Assembly (NCBI GenBank): GCA_965279405.1
Contig: OZ257157.1
Location: forward strand, 62,001 to 126,000
From: CBDDIP01 sp965279405
GTDB taxonomy: Bacteria; Actinomycetota; Acidimicrobiia; Acidimicrobiales; Ilumatobacteraceae
Direction: 5' to 3'
DNA length: 64,000 bases
Position 1 is the first letter of the stretch; the number at the start of each line of letters is the position of its first letter. The notes below the pieces were generated by a model that worked only from the letters and a program-made list of their open reading frames with translations, had not been told where the DNA came from and searched no databases. Position numbers and translations under genes: made by a program. Below, piece after piece: positions 15,305 through 24,174 of the stretch.

Positions 15305-15930
15305 TGATTGCCCTCACCCAAGGACTCGACCTTGTCTTCCCTCGCTACGAGCCAGCGACCATCGACGGACTGAAACTGGTGCGTGTACCGAACACTCGAG
15401 ATCCCGTCGTTGACGACTGTCGGCGTTCCGTCAGGAGCGGGCGGCCCGAGAACGACGCCGGCGTCGTAGACGCATTCGACGGTGGTGGCAGCATCGCCAT
15501 GCACCTCCACGGAATCGGTGCGGGCGAAGGATCCTCGGTGGTCAGTAGCAAAGTGAAAGCCCGCCTCAACGAGAGCGGCGACGAAGGCAGATGCAGTCGA
15601 CAAGGCATCGCTGCTCGGCGCCAGAAACACCGCCGGGTCGCACACTTGGGGCACCTCGCCACACGTCCGATACGCCGTCCAGTAGTCCTGAACCGCTCGG
15701 CGGATGGCTTCTTCGGGGGTGGTGGTCGTGGTCGTGGGTTCGGTGGTCGAGGTGGTCGTCGAGCTGGAGGTGGTGGTGTCGGGGATCGTGGATGAGGTGG
15801 TGGTCGTCTCCGGCAGGGTGGCGATGGGCGCAGAGCTCGACGACGGGATCGAGTCGGTCGTGACCGAATCGCTCGTGCACGCCGAGAGCACGAGCAGCGT
15901 CGCCGTCATCAGGATCCAGGAACGCCGCAT
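15289..15930 (-). CDS. Thr/Ser-rich lipoprotein
   Basis: A 213-residue protein from ATG 15930 (MRRSWILMTATLLVLSACTS). The lipobox LSAC predicts lipid anchoring. Residues about 25-72 are a low-complexity Thr/Ser/Pro linker. The following domain (EEAIRRAVQDYWTAYRTCGEVPQVCDP ... VRYTHQFQSVDGRWLVAREDKVE) resembles an NTF2-like/SnoaL-type alpha-beta cone fold, a common surface domain of actinobacteria; that placement is inference. It overlaps the next gene by 16 bases. Two tandem hairpins lie in its upstream region. Confidence 0.75.
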   Translation of the reverse strand: MRRSWILMTATLLVLSACTSDSVTTDSIPSSSSAPIATLPETTTTSSTIPDTTTSSSTTTSTTEPTTTTTTPEEAIRRAVQDYWTAYRTCGEVPQVCDPAVFLAPSSDALSTASAFVAALVEAGFHFATDHRGSFARTDSVEVHGDAATTVECVYDAGVVLGPPAPDGTPTVVNDGISSVRYTHQFQSVDGRWLVAREDKVESLGEGNQCGEA

Positions 15931-16009
15931 CGGTGCCTCGCTTGGCCGAACGGCAGCTAGACGTCCTACGTCTCCCGCAATGACGCCACTCGCCGACATC
16001 GACGTCGTT

Positions 16010-16097
16010 CGTGAGTTTGGGTGCCGTGGGCGGCACTGAAACTCACGGATGCGGGGTTTCGTGAGTTTGGGTGCCCTGGGCGGCACTGAAACTCACG
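16010..16097. repeat. Two tandem hairpins with a 50-base period
   Basis: Copies at 16010-16047 and 16060-16097 differ at one base (16026/16076). In each, CGTGAGTTT pairs with AAACTCACG and the inner GTGCC pairs with GGCAC, giving an interrupted stem. They lie between the end of the VWA gene (16138, minus) and the start of the lipoprotein gene (15930, minus). They could act as a double terminator for the VWA operon or be a REP-like element. Confidence 0.75.
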
Positions 16098-16137
16098 GAT
16101 GGGTCGGGGCACTAGCCGGGACCGGGACCGGGACGGC

Positions 16138-17379
16138 CTACGGGGTGGGGGCGGCGGTGTGGAGGCCGTGTTCGTTGGCCCAGCGGCCGACGTTGCGGCC
16201 TTCGAGGGCGGCGGCGAGCAGCTCGGGGAAGGCGTCCGGCGTGCAGGCGAACGACGGGATGCCGAGCTCGGCGAGCACGGACGCCTCGCCGTGGTCGTAC
16301 ACCGGAGCACCTTCGTCGCTGAGCGCGAGCAGCACGACGATGGTGACGCCGGCGCGCACGAGCAGACCGAGGCGCTCGTGCAGCAACGTCGCGTTGCCGC
16401 CCTCGAACAGGTCGCTGACCAACACGAGCACCGTGTCGGCGGGTCGGGTGATCAGCTGCTGGCAGTAGCCGATCGCCTGGGCGATGTCGGTGCCACCGCC
16501 GAGCTGCACGCCGAACAGGACGTCGACGGGATCGTGCAGCACGGGCGTGAGGTCGGCCACGGCGACGTCGAAGGCGACCACGCTCGTGCGCAGCGCGGGC
16601 ATCGATGCCAGCACCGCACCGAACACCGCGGCGTAGACGACGCTGTCGGCCATCGAGCCGCTCTGGTCGATGGCGACGATCACATCACGCGCCAGGCTGC
16701 GCTGCCGCCGCCCGTAGCCGACGAGCTTCTCCGGCACGATCGTCTTCTGCGCCGGTTGGTAGTGGCGCAGGTTGGCGTGGATGGTGTGCGCCCAGTCGAT
16801 GTCGGCAGCGCGCGGCCGGCGACTGCGCTGGCTGCGGGCCAGCGCGCCGTGCACAGCTTGCTTGGTGCGCGACGCCAACCGCTGCTCGATCTGCGCGACC
16901 ACCTGCGCGACGACCTGCCGCGCTGTGGAACGCGTCGCGTCCGGCAGCAGCTTGTTGAGCTCGACGAGCAACGTGACGAGGTGCAGGTCGGGTTCGACGG
17001 CGCGCAGCATCTCCGGTTCCAGCAGCAGCTGGCGCAGGTTCAGCCGATCGATGGCGTCGCGCTGCATCACCTGCACGACCGACGTCGGGAAGTAGCGGCG
17101 GATGTCGCCGAGCCACCGAGCCACACCCGGCGCGGATCCGCCGAGCCCGCCGGCGCGCGACCCGCCGGTGCGGCGGCCGTTGGGCTTGCTGTCGTACACC
17201 GCGGCGAGCGCGGCGTCGATGCGTGCGTCGTTGCCTTCGAGGGTCATCCCGGTGACACCCGCGCCGGCGCCATCGGTCTGCTGCTCGTCGCCGCCGAGCA
17301 CCATTCGCCACCGACGCAACCGTTCCGGATCGGAGACACGACCGACGGCATCGCCGCCTTCGACGACGACCTCGCTCAT
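16138..17379 (-). CDS. VWA domain protein (CoxE-like), last gene of MoxR operon
   Basis: A 413-residue protein from ATG 17379, overlapping the DUF5682 stop by 4 bases. The N-terminal half is helical (DUF-like region about 55-230 with LRQLLLEPEMLRAVEPDLHLVTLLVELNKLLP). A von Willebrand A domain follows, with a complete MIDAS motif D238-Q-S240-G-S242 and a downstream Thr in GGGTDIAQ. Such proteins pair with MoxR AAA+ ATPases and use the metal site to bind a client protein. It acts in the cytoplasm; no signal is seen. Confidence 0.9.
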   Translation of the reverse strand: MSEVVVEGGDAVGRVSDPERLRRWRMVLGGDEQQTDGAGAGVTGMTLEGNDARIDAALAAVYDSKPNGRRTGGSRAGGLGGSAPGVARWLGDIRRYFPTSVVQVMQRDAIDRLNLRQLLLEPEMLRAVEPDLHLVTLLVELNKLLPDATRSTARQVVAQVVAQIEQRLASRTKQAVHGALARSQRSRRPRAADIDWAHTIHANLRHYQPAQKTIVPEKLVGYGRRQRSLARDVIVAIDQSGSMADSVVYAAVFGAVLASMPALRTSVVAFDVAVADLTPVLHDPVDVLFGVQLGGGTDIAQAIGYCQQLITRPADTVLVLVSDLFEGGNATLLHERLGLLVRAGVTIVVLLALSDEGAPVYDHGEASVLAELGIPSFACTPDAFPELLAAALEGRNVGRWANEHGLHTAAPTP

Positions 17380-19565
17380 GACGGCACGCCCAACATGATT
17401 CGCACCGTCGCCAGCGCAGCGGCGGCTCGCTCGGCGTCGACGTCGTCGCCGAACCCGGACGACACCGCAACCGCTTGCCGCGCCAGCAGCATCCCCAACT
17501 GGCGTCGCTCGGCGGGTTCGAACGCGCCGAACGTGCGGCGTAGCAACGGCGCCGTGGCGATGAACGCGTCGGGGCCGAGCGACGAGACCCACGCGTCGAT
17601 CACGTCGAGCAGCTCGGCGTCGTGCACGAGCACGGTGCCACTGCCGGCGAGGAAGCCTTCGACGAACGCCGCACCGACCGCCGGTGTGGTGCCGATGCTC
17701 AGCGCCCGCGACAACCGGTTGCCGACCTGACCGCGGTTCCACACGCCACCGTCGTGCAGCAGCCGGGTGGCCCGACCCTGCACCAACCCGTGCACGTCGG
17801 GGCGCTCGGCGATGACGGTGAGCACCGCCGGCCATTCGGCTCGGCGCGCCGGATGATCGGTGAGCGCCAGCGCGGCCTGCACGCCGGCCAACCGTTCGAC
17901 CATCGCCGCGGCCGCTGCGTCGTCGAGCGAACGGCAGGCCATCGCCGCTCCGGCCAGCACGCGCACGACCAGACCGTCGAACACGGATCGCAGCGCCGAC
18001 GCGTCCGTGCCGCGCACGTCGCCGTAGCGCAACGCACGGGCCAGAGGGCCGAGCGTGTCGATCACCTGCACGATGTCGGGGTCGTGCGCCGCTTGCGCCT
18101 CGACACGAGCCACTACCGGTTGAACCACATCGGGCAGGTCGGCGAGCAGGGCGATGTCGAGCACGGCGACGAGGTCGGCCAACGCGACCGCGGCGTCGGC
18201 GCGCTCCAGCAGGCGATGCGTGGCCGCGGCCATCACCGTCGTGCCGTGTGCCGACAGCTCGATGACGCGAATGGTCAGCTCCGGCTCCCACTGCAGCCGC
18301 CACGTCTCGCGGAACGTGCCGCTGCTGCCACGCCCCTCCTCGACGCTCCCCCACCCGACGCCGAGCGCGCGCAGCCGGTGCAGGAGCACCGAGCGGTTGC
18401 GACCGTTCGGCATGCGCACGTCGAGCTCGACGGTCTGCCCGACGGCCGACGGCTTGAGCCGCACCTTGCGCTGCTGCGCGGCGAGGTCGCGCGCCAGCGG
18501 CACCTGCGGCGCATCATCGGGCACCTCGCCGATGGCGTCGCCGACGATCAGCTCGCGCTCGATCAGCGCCAGCCCGGTGCTGCCGGCCATCACCGTGTCA
18601 GCCGCGTCGAGCACCTCGGCGAGACCGGGACGAGGCCGGTGGCGCAACGCGGCCAACGCGACTGCAGCGCGAGTGGCGGCGATGAGGTGATCCGGCGATG
18701 CGGACATGCCGCGGTCGCGCAGCAGCCGAGCCGCGGCGACGAACCACCGACTGATGCCCGTCTCGCCGGGGTGGTGGAAGACGTGCGCGTACCAACCGGG
18801 ACTGCGCACGCCGGCGCCGTAGCCGGTGGCGGTGGCCAGGCGGCGATGCGTCCACGGCACCCAGCTGACACCGACCTTCACCTTCGGCAGGCCGCGCAAC
18901 GTCCGCGCGTCGACGTTCGCCGCCGGCAGCGGAGCCGCCAGCGCGGGCACGTGCCACGCGCCGCACACTACGCCGATGCGGTCGTGCCCGTCGGCGATCG
19001 CCTTGCGGATGCATTGACGCATGAACGCCTCGCGCTGCGCCTCGCCGGACGTTGCCGCGTCGCGCGTGCCGCGCACCGCAGTCATCGCTTCGGCAACCGC
19101 GGCGAAGGCGTGAGCGCCGTCGCCGCGATGCTCGATGACGTCGTCCCACCATCGCTCCGGGTCGGGGTCGCCGGCGGCAGACGCGAGTGCGGCGAGCGGA
19201 TCACCGATCGGGTGGGTGCCGAACGACAGCTCGTCGTCGTCGCCGCCGTAGGCGAGCACGTTGGCCAACGGCAGGTCCATCGCCCGCACGGGGATGCCGC
19301 GCTCGGCGGCCCACGTGAACGCCTGCCACTCCGGGCTGAACTCGGCGAACGGCAGGAACGCAGCGCGCTGCGGCTGATCGACCACGTAACCGAGCAAGGC
19401 CACGGGCGGCACGAGCTGCGCGTTGCCCACCCATGTCAGCGCGGCCTCGCAATCGGCCGGCAGCTCGACGAGGACGATCGTCGGCTGCAACTCGTCCAGG
19501 GCGCGCACCACCGACCGAGCCGAACCCGGCCCGTGGTGACGGATCCCGAACAGGTGCACCGACAC
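17376..19565 (-). CDS. DUF5682 family protein
   Basis: A 729-residue protein from GTG 19565 (VSVHLFGIRHHGPGSARSV). The N-terminal 280 residues resemble the EreA/ChaN/TraB-like fold: a GIRHHGPGS start, LVELPADCEAAL, and GVVCGAWHVPAL, where paired His and Glu could form an active site. The C-terminal 400 residues are helical and Ala-rich. DUF5682 is an uncharacterised family usually encoded beside MoxR and VWA genes, as here. A second GTG two codons on is an alternative start. The catalytic idea is inference from the His/Glu motifs only. Confidence 0.85.
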   Translation of the reverse strand: MSVHLFGIRHHGPGSARSVVRALDELQPTIVLVELPADCEAALTWVGNAQLVPPVALLGYVVDQPQRAAFLPFAEFSPEWQAFTWAAERGIPVRAMDLPLANVLAYGGDDDELSFGTHPIGDPLAALASAAGDPDPERWWDDVIEHRGDGAHAFAAVAEAMTAVRGTRDAATSGEAQREAFMRQCIRKAIADGHDRIGVVCGAWHVPALAAPLPAANVDARTLRGLPKVKVGVSWVPWTHRRLATATGYGAGVRSPGWYAHVFHHPGETGISRWFVAAARLLRDRGMSASPDHLIAATRAAVALAALRHRPRPGLAEVLDAADTVMAGSTGLALIERELIVGDAIGEVPDDAPQVPLARDLAAQQRKVRLKPSAVGQTVELDVRMPNGRNRSVLLHRLRALGVGWGSVEEGRGSSGTFRETWRLQWEPELTIRVIELSAHGTTVMAAATHRLLERADAAVALADLVAVLDIALLADLPDVVQPVVARVEAQAAHDPDIVQVIDTLGPLARALRYGDVRGTDASALRSVFDGLVVRVLAGAAMACRSLDDAAAAAMVERLAGVQAALALTDHPARRAEWPAVLTVIAERPDVHGLVQGRATRLLHDGGVWNRGQVGNRLSRALSIGTTPAVGAAFVEGFLAGSGTVLVHDAELLDVIDAWVSSLGPDAFIATAPLLRRTFGAFEPAERRQLGMLLARQAVAVSSGFGDDVDAERAAAALATVRIMLGVPS

Positions 19566-19573
19566 GAGCGGGA

Positions 19574-20668
19574 CTACTCCAGTTCGCGGCAGGCGTCGTA
19601 GAACTCGTCCCAGCCGGGGCGGTCGCGGGCGACGGCTTCGAGGTACTCGCGCCAGGCGACCGCGTCGTGCACGGGATCCTTGACCACGGCGCCGACGATG
19701 CCCGCGGCGACGTCGGTGGCGCTCAACAGCCCGTTGCCGAAGTGGGCGGCGAGCGCCAATCCGTTGGTGACCACGGAGATCGCCTCCGCGGTCGACAGCG
19801 ATCCGCTCGGGACCTTCAGGCTGATCCGTCCGTCGTCGGTGGCGCCGGAGCGCAGCTCGCGGAACACGGTGACGACGCGGCGGATCTCCTCGTCGGCAGG
19901 CGGCACCGCGGGCAGCTGCAACGCGGCGCCGAGCTCGCGCACGCGTCGTTGCACGATGGCGATCTCCTCCTCGGCGTCGGCGGGAAGGGGCAGCACGACC
20001 GTGTTGAAACGACGTCGCAACGCGGCGGACAGGTCGTTCACGCCGCGGTCGCGGTCGTTGGCGGTGGCGATGAGGTTGAACCCGGGAATGGCCTGCACCT
20101 CGCTGTTCAGCTCCGGCACCGGCAGCGTCTTCTCGCTGAGCACGGTGACCAGCGCGTCCTGCACGTCGCTCGGCATGCGGGTGAGCTCCTCGACGCGCAC
20201 GATCGCCCCGGCGCGCATGGCGCGGTACACCGGGCTCGGCACGAGCGCGGCCTCGCTCGGCCCTTCGGCCAGGAGCCGGGCGTAGTTCCAGCCGTAGCGC
20301 AGGCTCTCCTCCGCCGTACCGGCGGTGCCCTGCACGAGCAGCGTGCTCGTGCCACTGATCGCCGCGGTGAGGTGCTCGCTGACCCACGTCTTGGCCGTGC
20401 CGGGAACGCCGAGCAGTAGCAGCGCCCGATCGGTGGCCAGCGTGGCGACGGCGATCTCGATCAGCCGCCGCTGCCCCACGTACTTCGGTGTGATCACGGT
20501 GCCGTCGGTGAGCGTGCCGCCGAGCAGGTAGGTGACCACCGCCCACGGCGACAGCCGCCAGTTGGGTGGGCGTTCGCGTTCGTCGACCGCGGCGAGCGCC
20601 GCCAGTTCGTGGGCGAACTCGTCCTCGGCGTGGGGACGAAGGACGCCGGACGTGTTGGCGCTGTTCAT
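19574..20668 (-). CDS. MoxR-like AAA+ ATPase
   Basis: A 364-residue protein from ATG 20668, which overlaps the DUF5691 stop by 4 bases. Walker A is GVPGTAKT (87-94). The Walker B position reads AIVRVEELTRMP with Glu160-Glu161, and sensor 1 is IPGFNLIATANDRDRGVN, followed by the LRRRF arginine-finger region. This is the MoxR layout; MoxR ATPases act as chaperones that load or remodel VWA-domain partners. The gene lies two places upstream of the VWA gene. The gap to the next gene is 8 bases. Confidence 0.92.
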   Translation of the reverse strand: MNSANTSGVLRPHAEDEFAHELAALAAVDERERPPNWRLSPWAVVTYLLGGTLTDGTVITPKYVGQRRLIEIAVATLATDRALLLLGVPGTAKTWVSEHLTAAISGTSTLLVQGTAGTAEESLRYGWNYARLLAEGPSEAALVPSPVYRAMRAGAIVRVEELTRMPSDVQDALVTVLSEKTLPVPELNSEVQAIPGFNLIATANDRDRGVNDLSAALRRRFNTVVLPLPADAEEEIAIVQRRVRELGAALQLPAVPPADEEIRRVVTVFRELRSGATDDGRISLKVPSGSLSTAEAISVVTNGLALAAHFGNGLLSATDVAAGIVGAVVKDPVHDAVAWREYLEAVARDRPGWDEFYDACRELE

Positions 20669-21459
20669 GCAGGCTCCAGTTCGGTGAGCATCCGGTGGCG
20701 GAGGCGGGCCAGATCGGCAAGGGCGAAGGCGAGGCCGATCGCCGGCCGCGACGGGTCGACGCGGTCGAGTGCGTCGGCCAGTTCGGCGAGCGCGTCGCGG
20801 CGCACGCGAGCGACGAGATTGACGAGCACGGCGCGATGGCTGACCTTCAGCGCGCCCGACGAGAGCGCGTGGCTGATCGTGTCGGCGACCTGCAGCGGCG
20901 GCGCGGCGAGCAGCCCGACGAGGTCGGGCGTGATCGACAGCTCCGGCAGCTCGGCGATGCTCTCCGCCGGTGCTGCCTTGCGCGACGAACATGCGAGGCG
21001 CGGCGACCACTCGATCATCCACGTGCCCAGCGGGCCGGCGGCGACCATCGCTCGTGCGTGGCGAACGGGGTCGGTGCGATGGCGCGTGAGCAACGGCACG
21101 ACGAGCTCCGGTGCCACGCGGCGTCCGGCGTGGATGACGGCCAGCACCCACTCGTCCTCGAGCACCGACCAATCACCGATGATGCGCCGCCACGTGGCGG
21201 TGGCCGATGGCGGGGTGAGCGGCCGCGGGTCGGACGGGGGCCCGGCGACCTGCGGCGCCGACGGGCCGGGCAGCACGCCGGCGCGCTGCGCGACCGCGCA
21301 CGCCGACACCTGTTGCAACAGGCGTTGCGACGGCGTCGGCTGCGGGTTGTCGGCGGCGAGGTCGGCCAACCCGCCGGCGGGCGGCACCGGCGGGTCGCGC
21401 CGGTCCGTTCCGAGCAACGACACGGTGACCATCTCGCCCCAGTAGTCGGTGATGGTCAT
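20665..21459 (-). CDS. DUF5691 family protein
   Basis: A 264-residue protein from ATG 21459. It begins with MVTVSLLGTDRRDPPVP and is otherwise helical and repeat-like: LLQQVSACAVAQRAGVL, AAGPLGTWMIEWSPRLACSS, ISHALSSGALKVSHRAVLVNLVARVRRDALAELADAL, IGLAFALADLARLRHRMLTELEPA. I assign DUF5691 from this pattern and from its place between a SWIM protein and a MoxR ATPase. It probably serves as an adaptor in that system; no enzyme motif is visible. It overlaps both neighbours by 4 bases. Confidence 0.78.
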   Translation of the reverse strand: MTITDYWGEMVTVSLLGTDRRDPPVPPAGGLADLAADNPQPTPSQRLLQQVSACAVAQRAGVLPGPSAPQVAGPPSDPRPLTPPSATATWRRIIGDWSVLEDEWVLAVIHAGRRVAPELVVPLLTRHRTDPVRHARAMVAAGPLGTWMIEWSPRLACSSRKAAPAESIAELPELSITPDLVGLLAAPPLQVADTISHALSSGALKVSHRAVLVNLVARVRRDALAELADALDRVDPSRPAIGLAFALADLARLRHRMLTELEPA

Positions 21460-22886
21460 GCGGCCCCCACGAACGACGGGTCGGCAACCGGCCCGATGTC
21501 GACGGTGCGATCGGCGAGGTGGATGGTGAGCGGCACGAGACCGTTCGGCGTCCACTCCGCGGTGACCGGCACCGGCCGTCCTTCGCTGCACGCCAGCAAC
21601 GTGCCGACCCCGTTCGCGCCCTCGACGAGCGGCAGCGAGCCGGTGCGGTCGGTGAGCAACCAGCGTCCGCTCCCCCGCGCCGGCGCGGCGAGCATGCACA
21701 CCGGGAACCGTTCGAGCCACGGCTCACCGGCCAGCGCACGACCGACCTGCGCGCACACGTCCGCGATGGAGGAGCCGACCACGGCAGGCGCCGGTTGCGA
21801 CTCGGCGTGGCGCTTGCCCATCAGCACACGCAGCGCCACGGCGCCCGGGTAGCGGAACACATCCGCGTGGACGGAGGTGCCGACCGCGAGCGAGTCGTCG
21901 AGCGTCTGCTGGAACGCGGCGAACGACAGCACCATCGCCCACGCGCCCGTGTTCGTGCCGCGCAGCCACAGCCGTCGCACCTCGATGCGGTCCTCGCGCA
22001 CGTCGCTGCGCCCCATCACCACCCAGTGGTCGGTGTGCGGCACGCCGGCGAGCACGTCGGCCTGGCGGATCTGCCAGCCGATGGTGGCGGCCACCGAATC
22101 GGCCAACCCGGGCGGGAGCGAGCCGAGGTGCCGGCCGGAGGTGGCCAGCAGGTGCAGCAGCCCGAGCTCGGCCAGCACGCGTGAGTGCCACTCGGGGTGC
22201 GCGCCGACCAAGCCGGCGAGACGGCGCACGCGGTTGGCCAAGCCACCGACCTGCGCGTCGATGAGGCGCGCAGCCAAGCCATCCCACGTGGCGTAGCGAG
22301 CGAGCGACGGATCGGCGAGACCGGTGCGCAACCGGTCGTCGAGCCATCGATCCAGCTCGGCCAACCCGGCGCTCATCCGAGCGATGCGGTCGTCGCGCGT
22401 CTTCGACGGGTCGCGTTCCGGCGGCGGCACCGGCGCGGCACCGTCCTCCACGCTCGGTGTGGCAGCCGGCGTGTCGGCCGGTGCCTCGGCTTCGGTGGGC
22501 GTCGACAGGTCGGCCACCGATGGTCGGCGGGCGATCCACGCAGCAGCGAACGTCGGCGGCTCGCTCTCGGCCACCTGCCCACGCGCCCAGAGCAGCAACA
22601 GGGCGAGCGCGTGCTTGCACGGGAACACCCGACTGGCGCAGGTGCAGCGGTAGGCGACGCCGACGTGGTCGACCACGCACTCGTACGGCTCAGCGCTGCT
22701 GCCGGTGCATCGCCCCCACACGGCCCGCCGGTCGCAGCCCGTGCCCGACCAGCGCGCCGGTGCGGCCAGCGGCTGCGCAGCGGCGACCGAACTGGGGCGT
22801 GGCGCGACCGCCAGCACCTGCTCCACCTGCCAGCGCGCCGGGCGCGGTTCGGTGTGGGGTTCGGTCACGGGGTCCACGTCGGCCAC
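21456..22886 (-). CDS. SWIM zinc-finger protein, first gene of MoxR operon
   Basis: About 476 residues from GTG 22886; TTG 22895 and GTG 22868 are alternatives and no clear ribosome-binding site decides. The SWIM motif YRCTCASRVFPCKH (Cys81, Cys83, Cys90, His92) fits CxCxnCxH zinc binding and suggests nucleic-acid or protein contacts. A Pro/Ala-rich linker (about 110-160) precedes a helical region and a C-terminal domain. It leads five tightly spaced genes on the minus strand. A role as substrate sensor for the MoxR-VWA machinery is inference. Confidence 0.85.
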   Translation of the reverse strand: MADVDPVTEPHTEPRPARWQVEQVLAVAPRPSSVAAAQPLAAPARWSGTGCDRRAVWGRCTGSSAEPYECVVDHVGVAYRCTCASRVFPCKHALALLLLWARGQVAESEPPTFAAAWIARRPSVADLSTPTEAEAPADTPAATPSVEDGAAPVPPPERDPSKTRDDRIARMSAGLAELDRWLDDRLRTGLADPSLARYATWDGLAARLIDAQVGGLANRVRRLAGLVGAHPEWHSRVLAELGLLHLLATSGRHLGSLPPGLADSVAATIGWQIRQADVLAGVPHTDHWVVMGRSDVREDRIEVRRLWLRGTNTGAWAMVLSFAAFQQTLDDSLAVGTSVHADVFRYPGAVALRVLMGKRHAESQPAPAVVGSSIADVCAQVGRALAGEPWLERFPVCMLAAPARGSGRWLLTDRTGSLPLVEGANGVGTLLACSEGRPVPVTAEWTPNGLVPLTIHLADRTVDIGPVADPSFVGAA

Positions 22887-22923
22887 CGTACCCAAGGGGT
22901 GCGCGACGGTGCGGCGGCGCGGA

Positions 22924-23301
22924 TCAGTACGGCGCCCGCAGCCGCGGGAACATCGGAAAGTCCTTGACGTTTCGCGTGACCAGCTGACCGTCGTGCTCGA
23001 TGACCGTGGCTGCGATCACGTAGTCGATCGCATCGACGCCCCGATGCGACGCAGCGTGTCGGCGGGCGAGCTGTCCCGCTCGTTCCATCACCTTGTCGGT
23101 CACCGGCAACCGAACGAACGCCTCCATCAGCTGGTCCAATGCGCGCTGCTCACGCTGCAGTGCCCCCGCGAGCAGCTCGAGGTAGGTCAGCTCGCTGACC
23201 GCGACGTCATCTGCGGAGATCAACGCACGAAGCACGTCGACCGCGTCCCTGTTGCCGCGCAACACGTCGATGACGACGTTGGTGTCGATGATCGCGGTCA
23301 T
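22924..23301 (-). CDS. vapC: PIN-domain toxin (VapC-like)
   Basis: A 125-residue PIN ribonuclease. Acidic active-site residues appear in order: Asp6 in IIDTNVVIDVL, Glu in ELTYLELLAGA, Asp in DAIDYVIAATVIEH, and the last Asp in VTRNVKDFP. VapC toxins cleave specific RNAs and are neutralised by the partner antitoxin. The ATG overlaps the antitoxin stop by 4 bases, the usual antitoxin-toxin order. The length is normal and the gene looks intact. Confidence 0.92.
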   Translation of the reverse strand: MTAIIDTNVVIDVLRGNRDAVDVLRALISADDVAVSELTYLELLAGALQREQRALDQLMEAFVRLPVTDKVMERAGQLARRHAASHRGVDAIDYVIAATVIEHDGQLVTRNVKDFPMFPRLRAPY

Positions 23302-23537
23302 CCCTGATGTCGCTTGGCCCGACGTCTGGTCTGCTCCGTCAGTCCGTCGTCTCCCGCCCCCCACGCGCCGGCAACCGATTCGAGCGCCGCCAAGCGGTCG
23401 GCGGTCGATCGCTGGCCGTGACGCACCGCGACGCTGCGGCGGACGAGCTCGGCGATCGACGCGCCCGTGCGGCGGCTCTCCGCCACCAGCACCTCGTACT
23501 GCTCGTCGTCGAGCGTGATCTGCATGCGATGACTCAT
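23298..23537 (-). CDS. vapB: Ribbon-helix-helix antitoxin (VapB-like)
   Basis: A 79-residue protein. MQITLDDEQYEVLVAESRRTGASIAELVRRSVAVRH forms a CopG/RHH DNA-binding fold (beta strand plus two helices). The C-terminal tail (about 45-79) is polar and likely wraps the toxin. It would repress its own promoter in complex with the PIN toxin encoded immediately downstream. The start at 23537 puts the RHH strand close to the N-terminus, as the family requires. Confidence 0.88.
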   Translation of the reverse strand: MSHRMQITLDDEQYEVLVAESRRTGASIAELVRRSVAVRHGQRSTADRLAALESVAGAWGAGDDGLTEQTRRRAKRHQG

Positions 23538-23681
23538 GACATCAGCCTACATCACCCGATGTCATCGTGAGACCTGGGCTCATCCGATCTCTCGCCGTGC
23601 GTGGTCGCGCCCTGACTTTGCGTGCGATTCCGCGTCGAGTAGACAGTCCGGACCCCCAACTTCCGGCGGAAGGAAACCCCC

Positions 23682-24122
23682 ATGAACAGCACTCGTCGTT
23701 TCGCGTCCCTCGCGCTCGTCGCCACCGTCTCGTTGCTCGCTGCCTGCAGCAGCGACGACAAGTCCGATCCCACGCCCACCTCGCCGACGGTCCTCACCAA
23801 CAGCACCGATGCCGGAGCGGACGAGACCACGCCCGCGGCCACCGGCGGTACGCCGGTGATCGCTGATGGCGAGGCGCCCGCCGAGCGCACGATCCTGATC
23901 TCGTCGACCGGTTTCGAGCCTGCGGCGTTGACAATCAAGGTCGGCGAGAACGTCACGTTCAAAGGCGGCGACGACGGCATCTACGGCGTCATCGTCGGCC
24001 CGCTCGATGGCTACACGGTGAACAAGGGCCTCATCGAGACCTTCGAGTTCCCGGAGGCCGGCGTCTACCCGGTGAAGGAAGACATCTCCGGCGCCACCGC
24101 GGTCATCACCGTCGAGGGCTGA
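23682..24122 (+). CDS. Cupredoxin-like lipoprotein lacking copper ligands
   Basis: A 146-residue protein with GGAAGG shortly before the ATG. The signal ends in the lipobox LAAC, followed by a Thr/Pro-rich linker to about 65. Residues 67-146 read as a single cupredoxin domain: ILISSTGFEPAALTIKVGENVTFKGGDDGIYGVIV ... IETFEFPEAGVYPVKE. The His, Cys, His and Met copper ligands of plastocyanin-type domains are absent. It may be a structural or binding protein. It is alone in its orientation here. A short hairpin (24122-24137) begins at the stop codon. Confidence 0.8.
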   Translation: MNSTRRFASLALVATVSLLAACSSDDKSDPTPTSPTVLTNSTDAGADETTPAATGGTPVIADGEAPAERTILISSTGFEPAALTIKVGENVTFKGGDDGIYGVIVGPLDGYTVNKGLIETFEFPEAGVYPVKEDISGATAVITVEG

Positions 24123-24155
24123 GGCCGTCCGCGGCCTGCTGCATTCAGTCGGCGG

Positions 24156-24174
24156 TGCATGCAAAATGCATGCA
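24156..24174. repeat. Paired TGCATGCA palindromes
   Basis: TGCATGCA at 24156-24163 and 24167-24174 are separated by AAA, forming one larger inverted repeat. It lies directly at the 5' edge of the VapC remnant. Toxin-antitoxin operators are often such palindromes, so it may be a leftover operator, but nothing proves it. Confidence 0.45.

Noticed and set aside
17622..19601. A 659-codon + strand frame opposite the DUF5682 gene
   Set aside because: Shadow of the minus-strand gene; no domain, His/Arg/Gly-rich.
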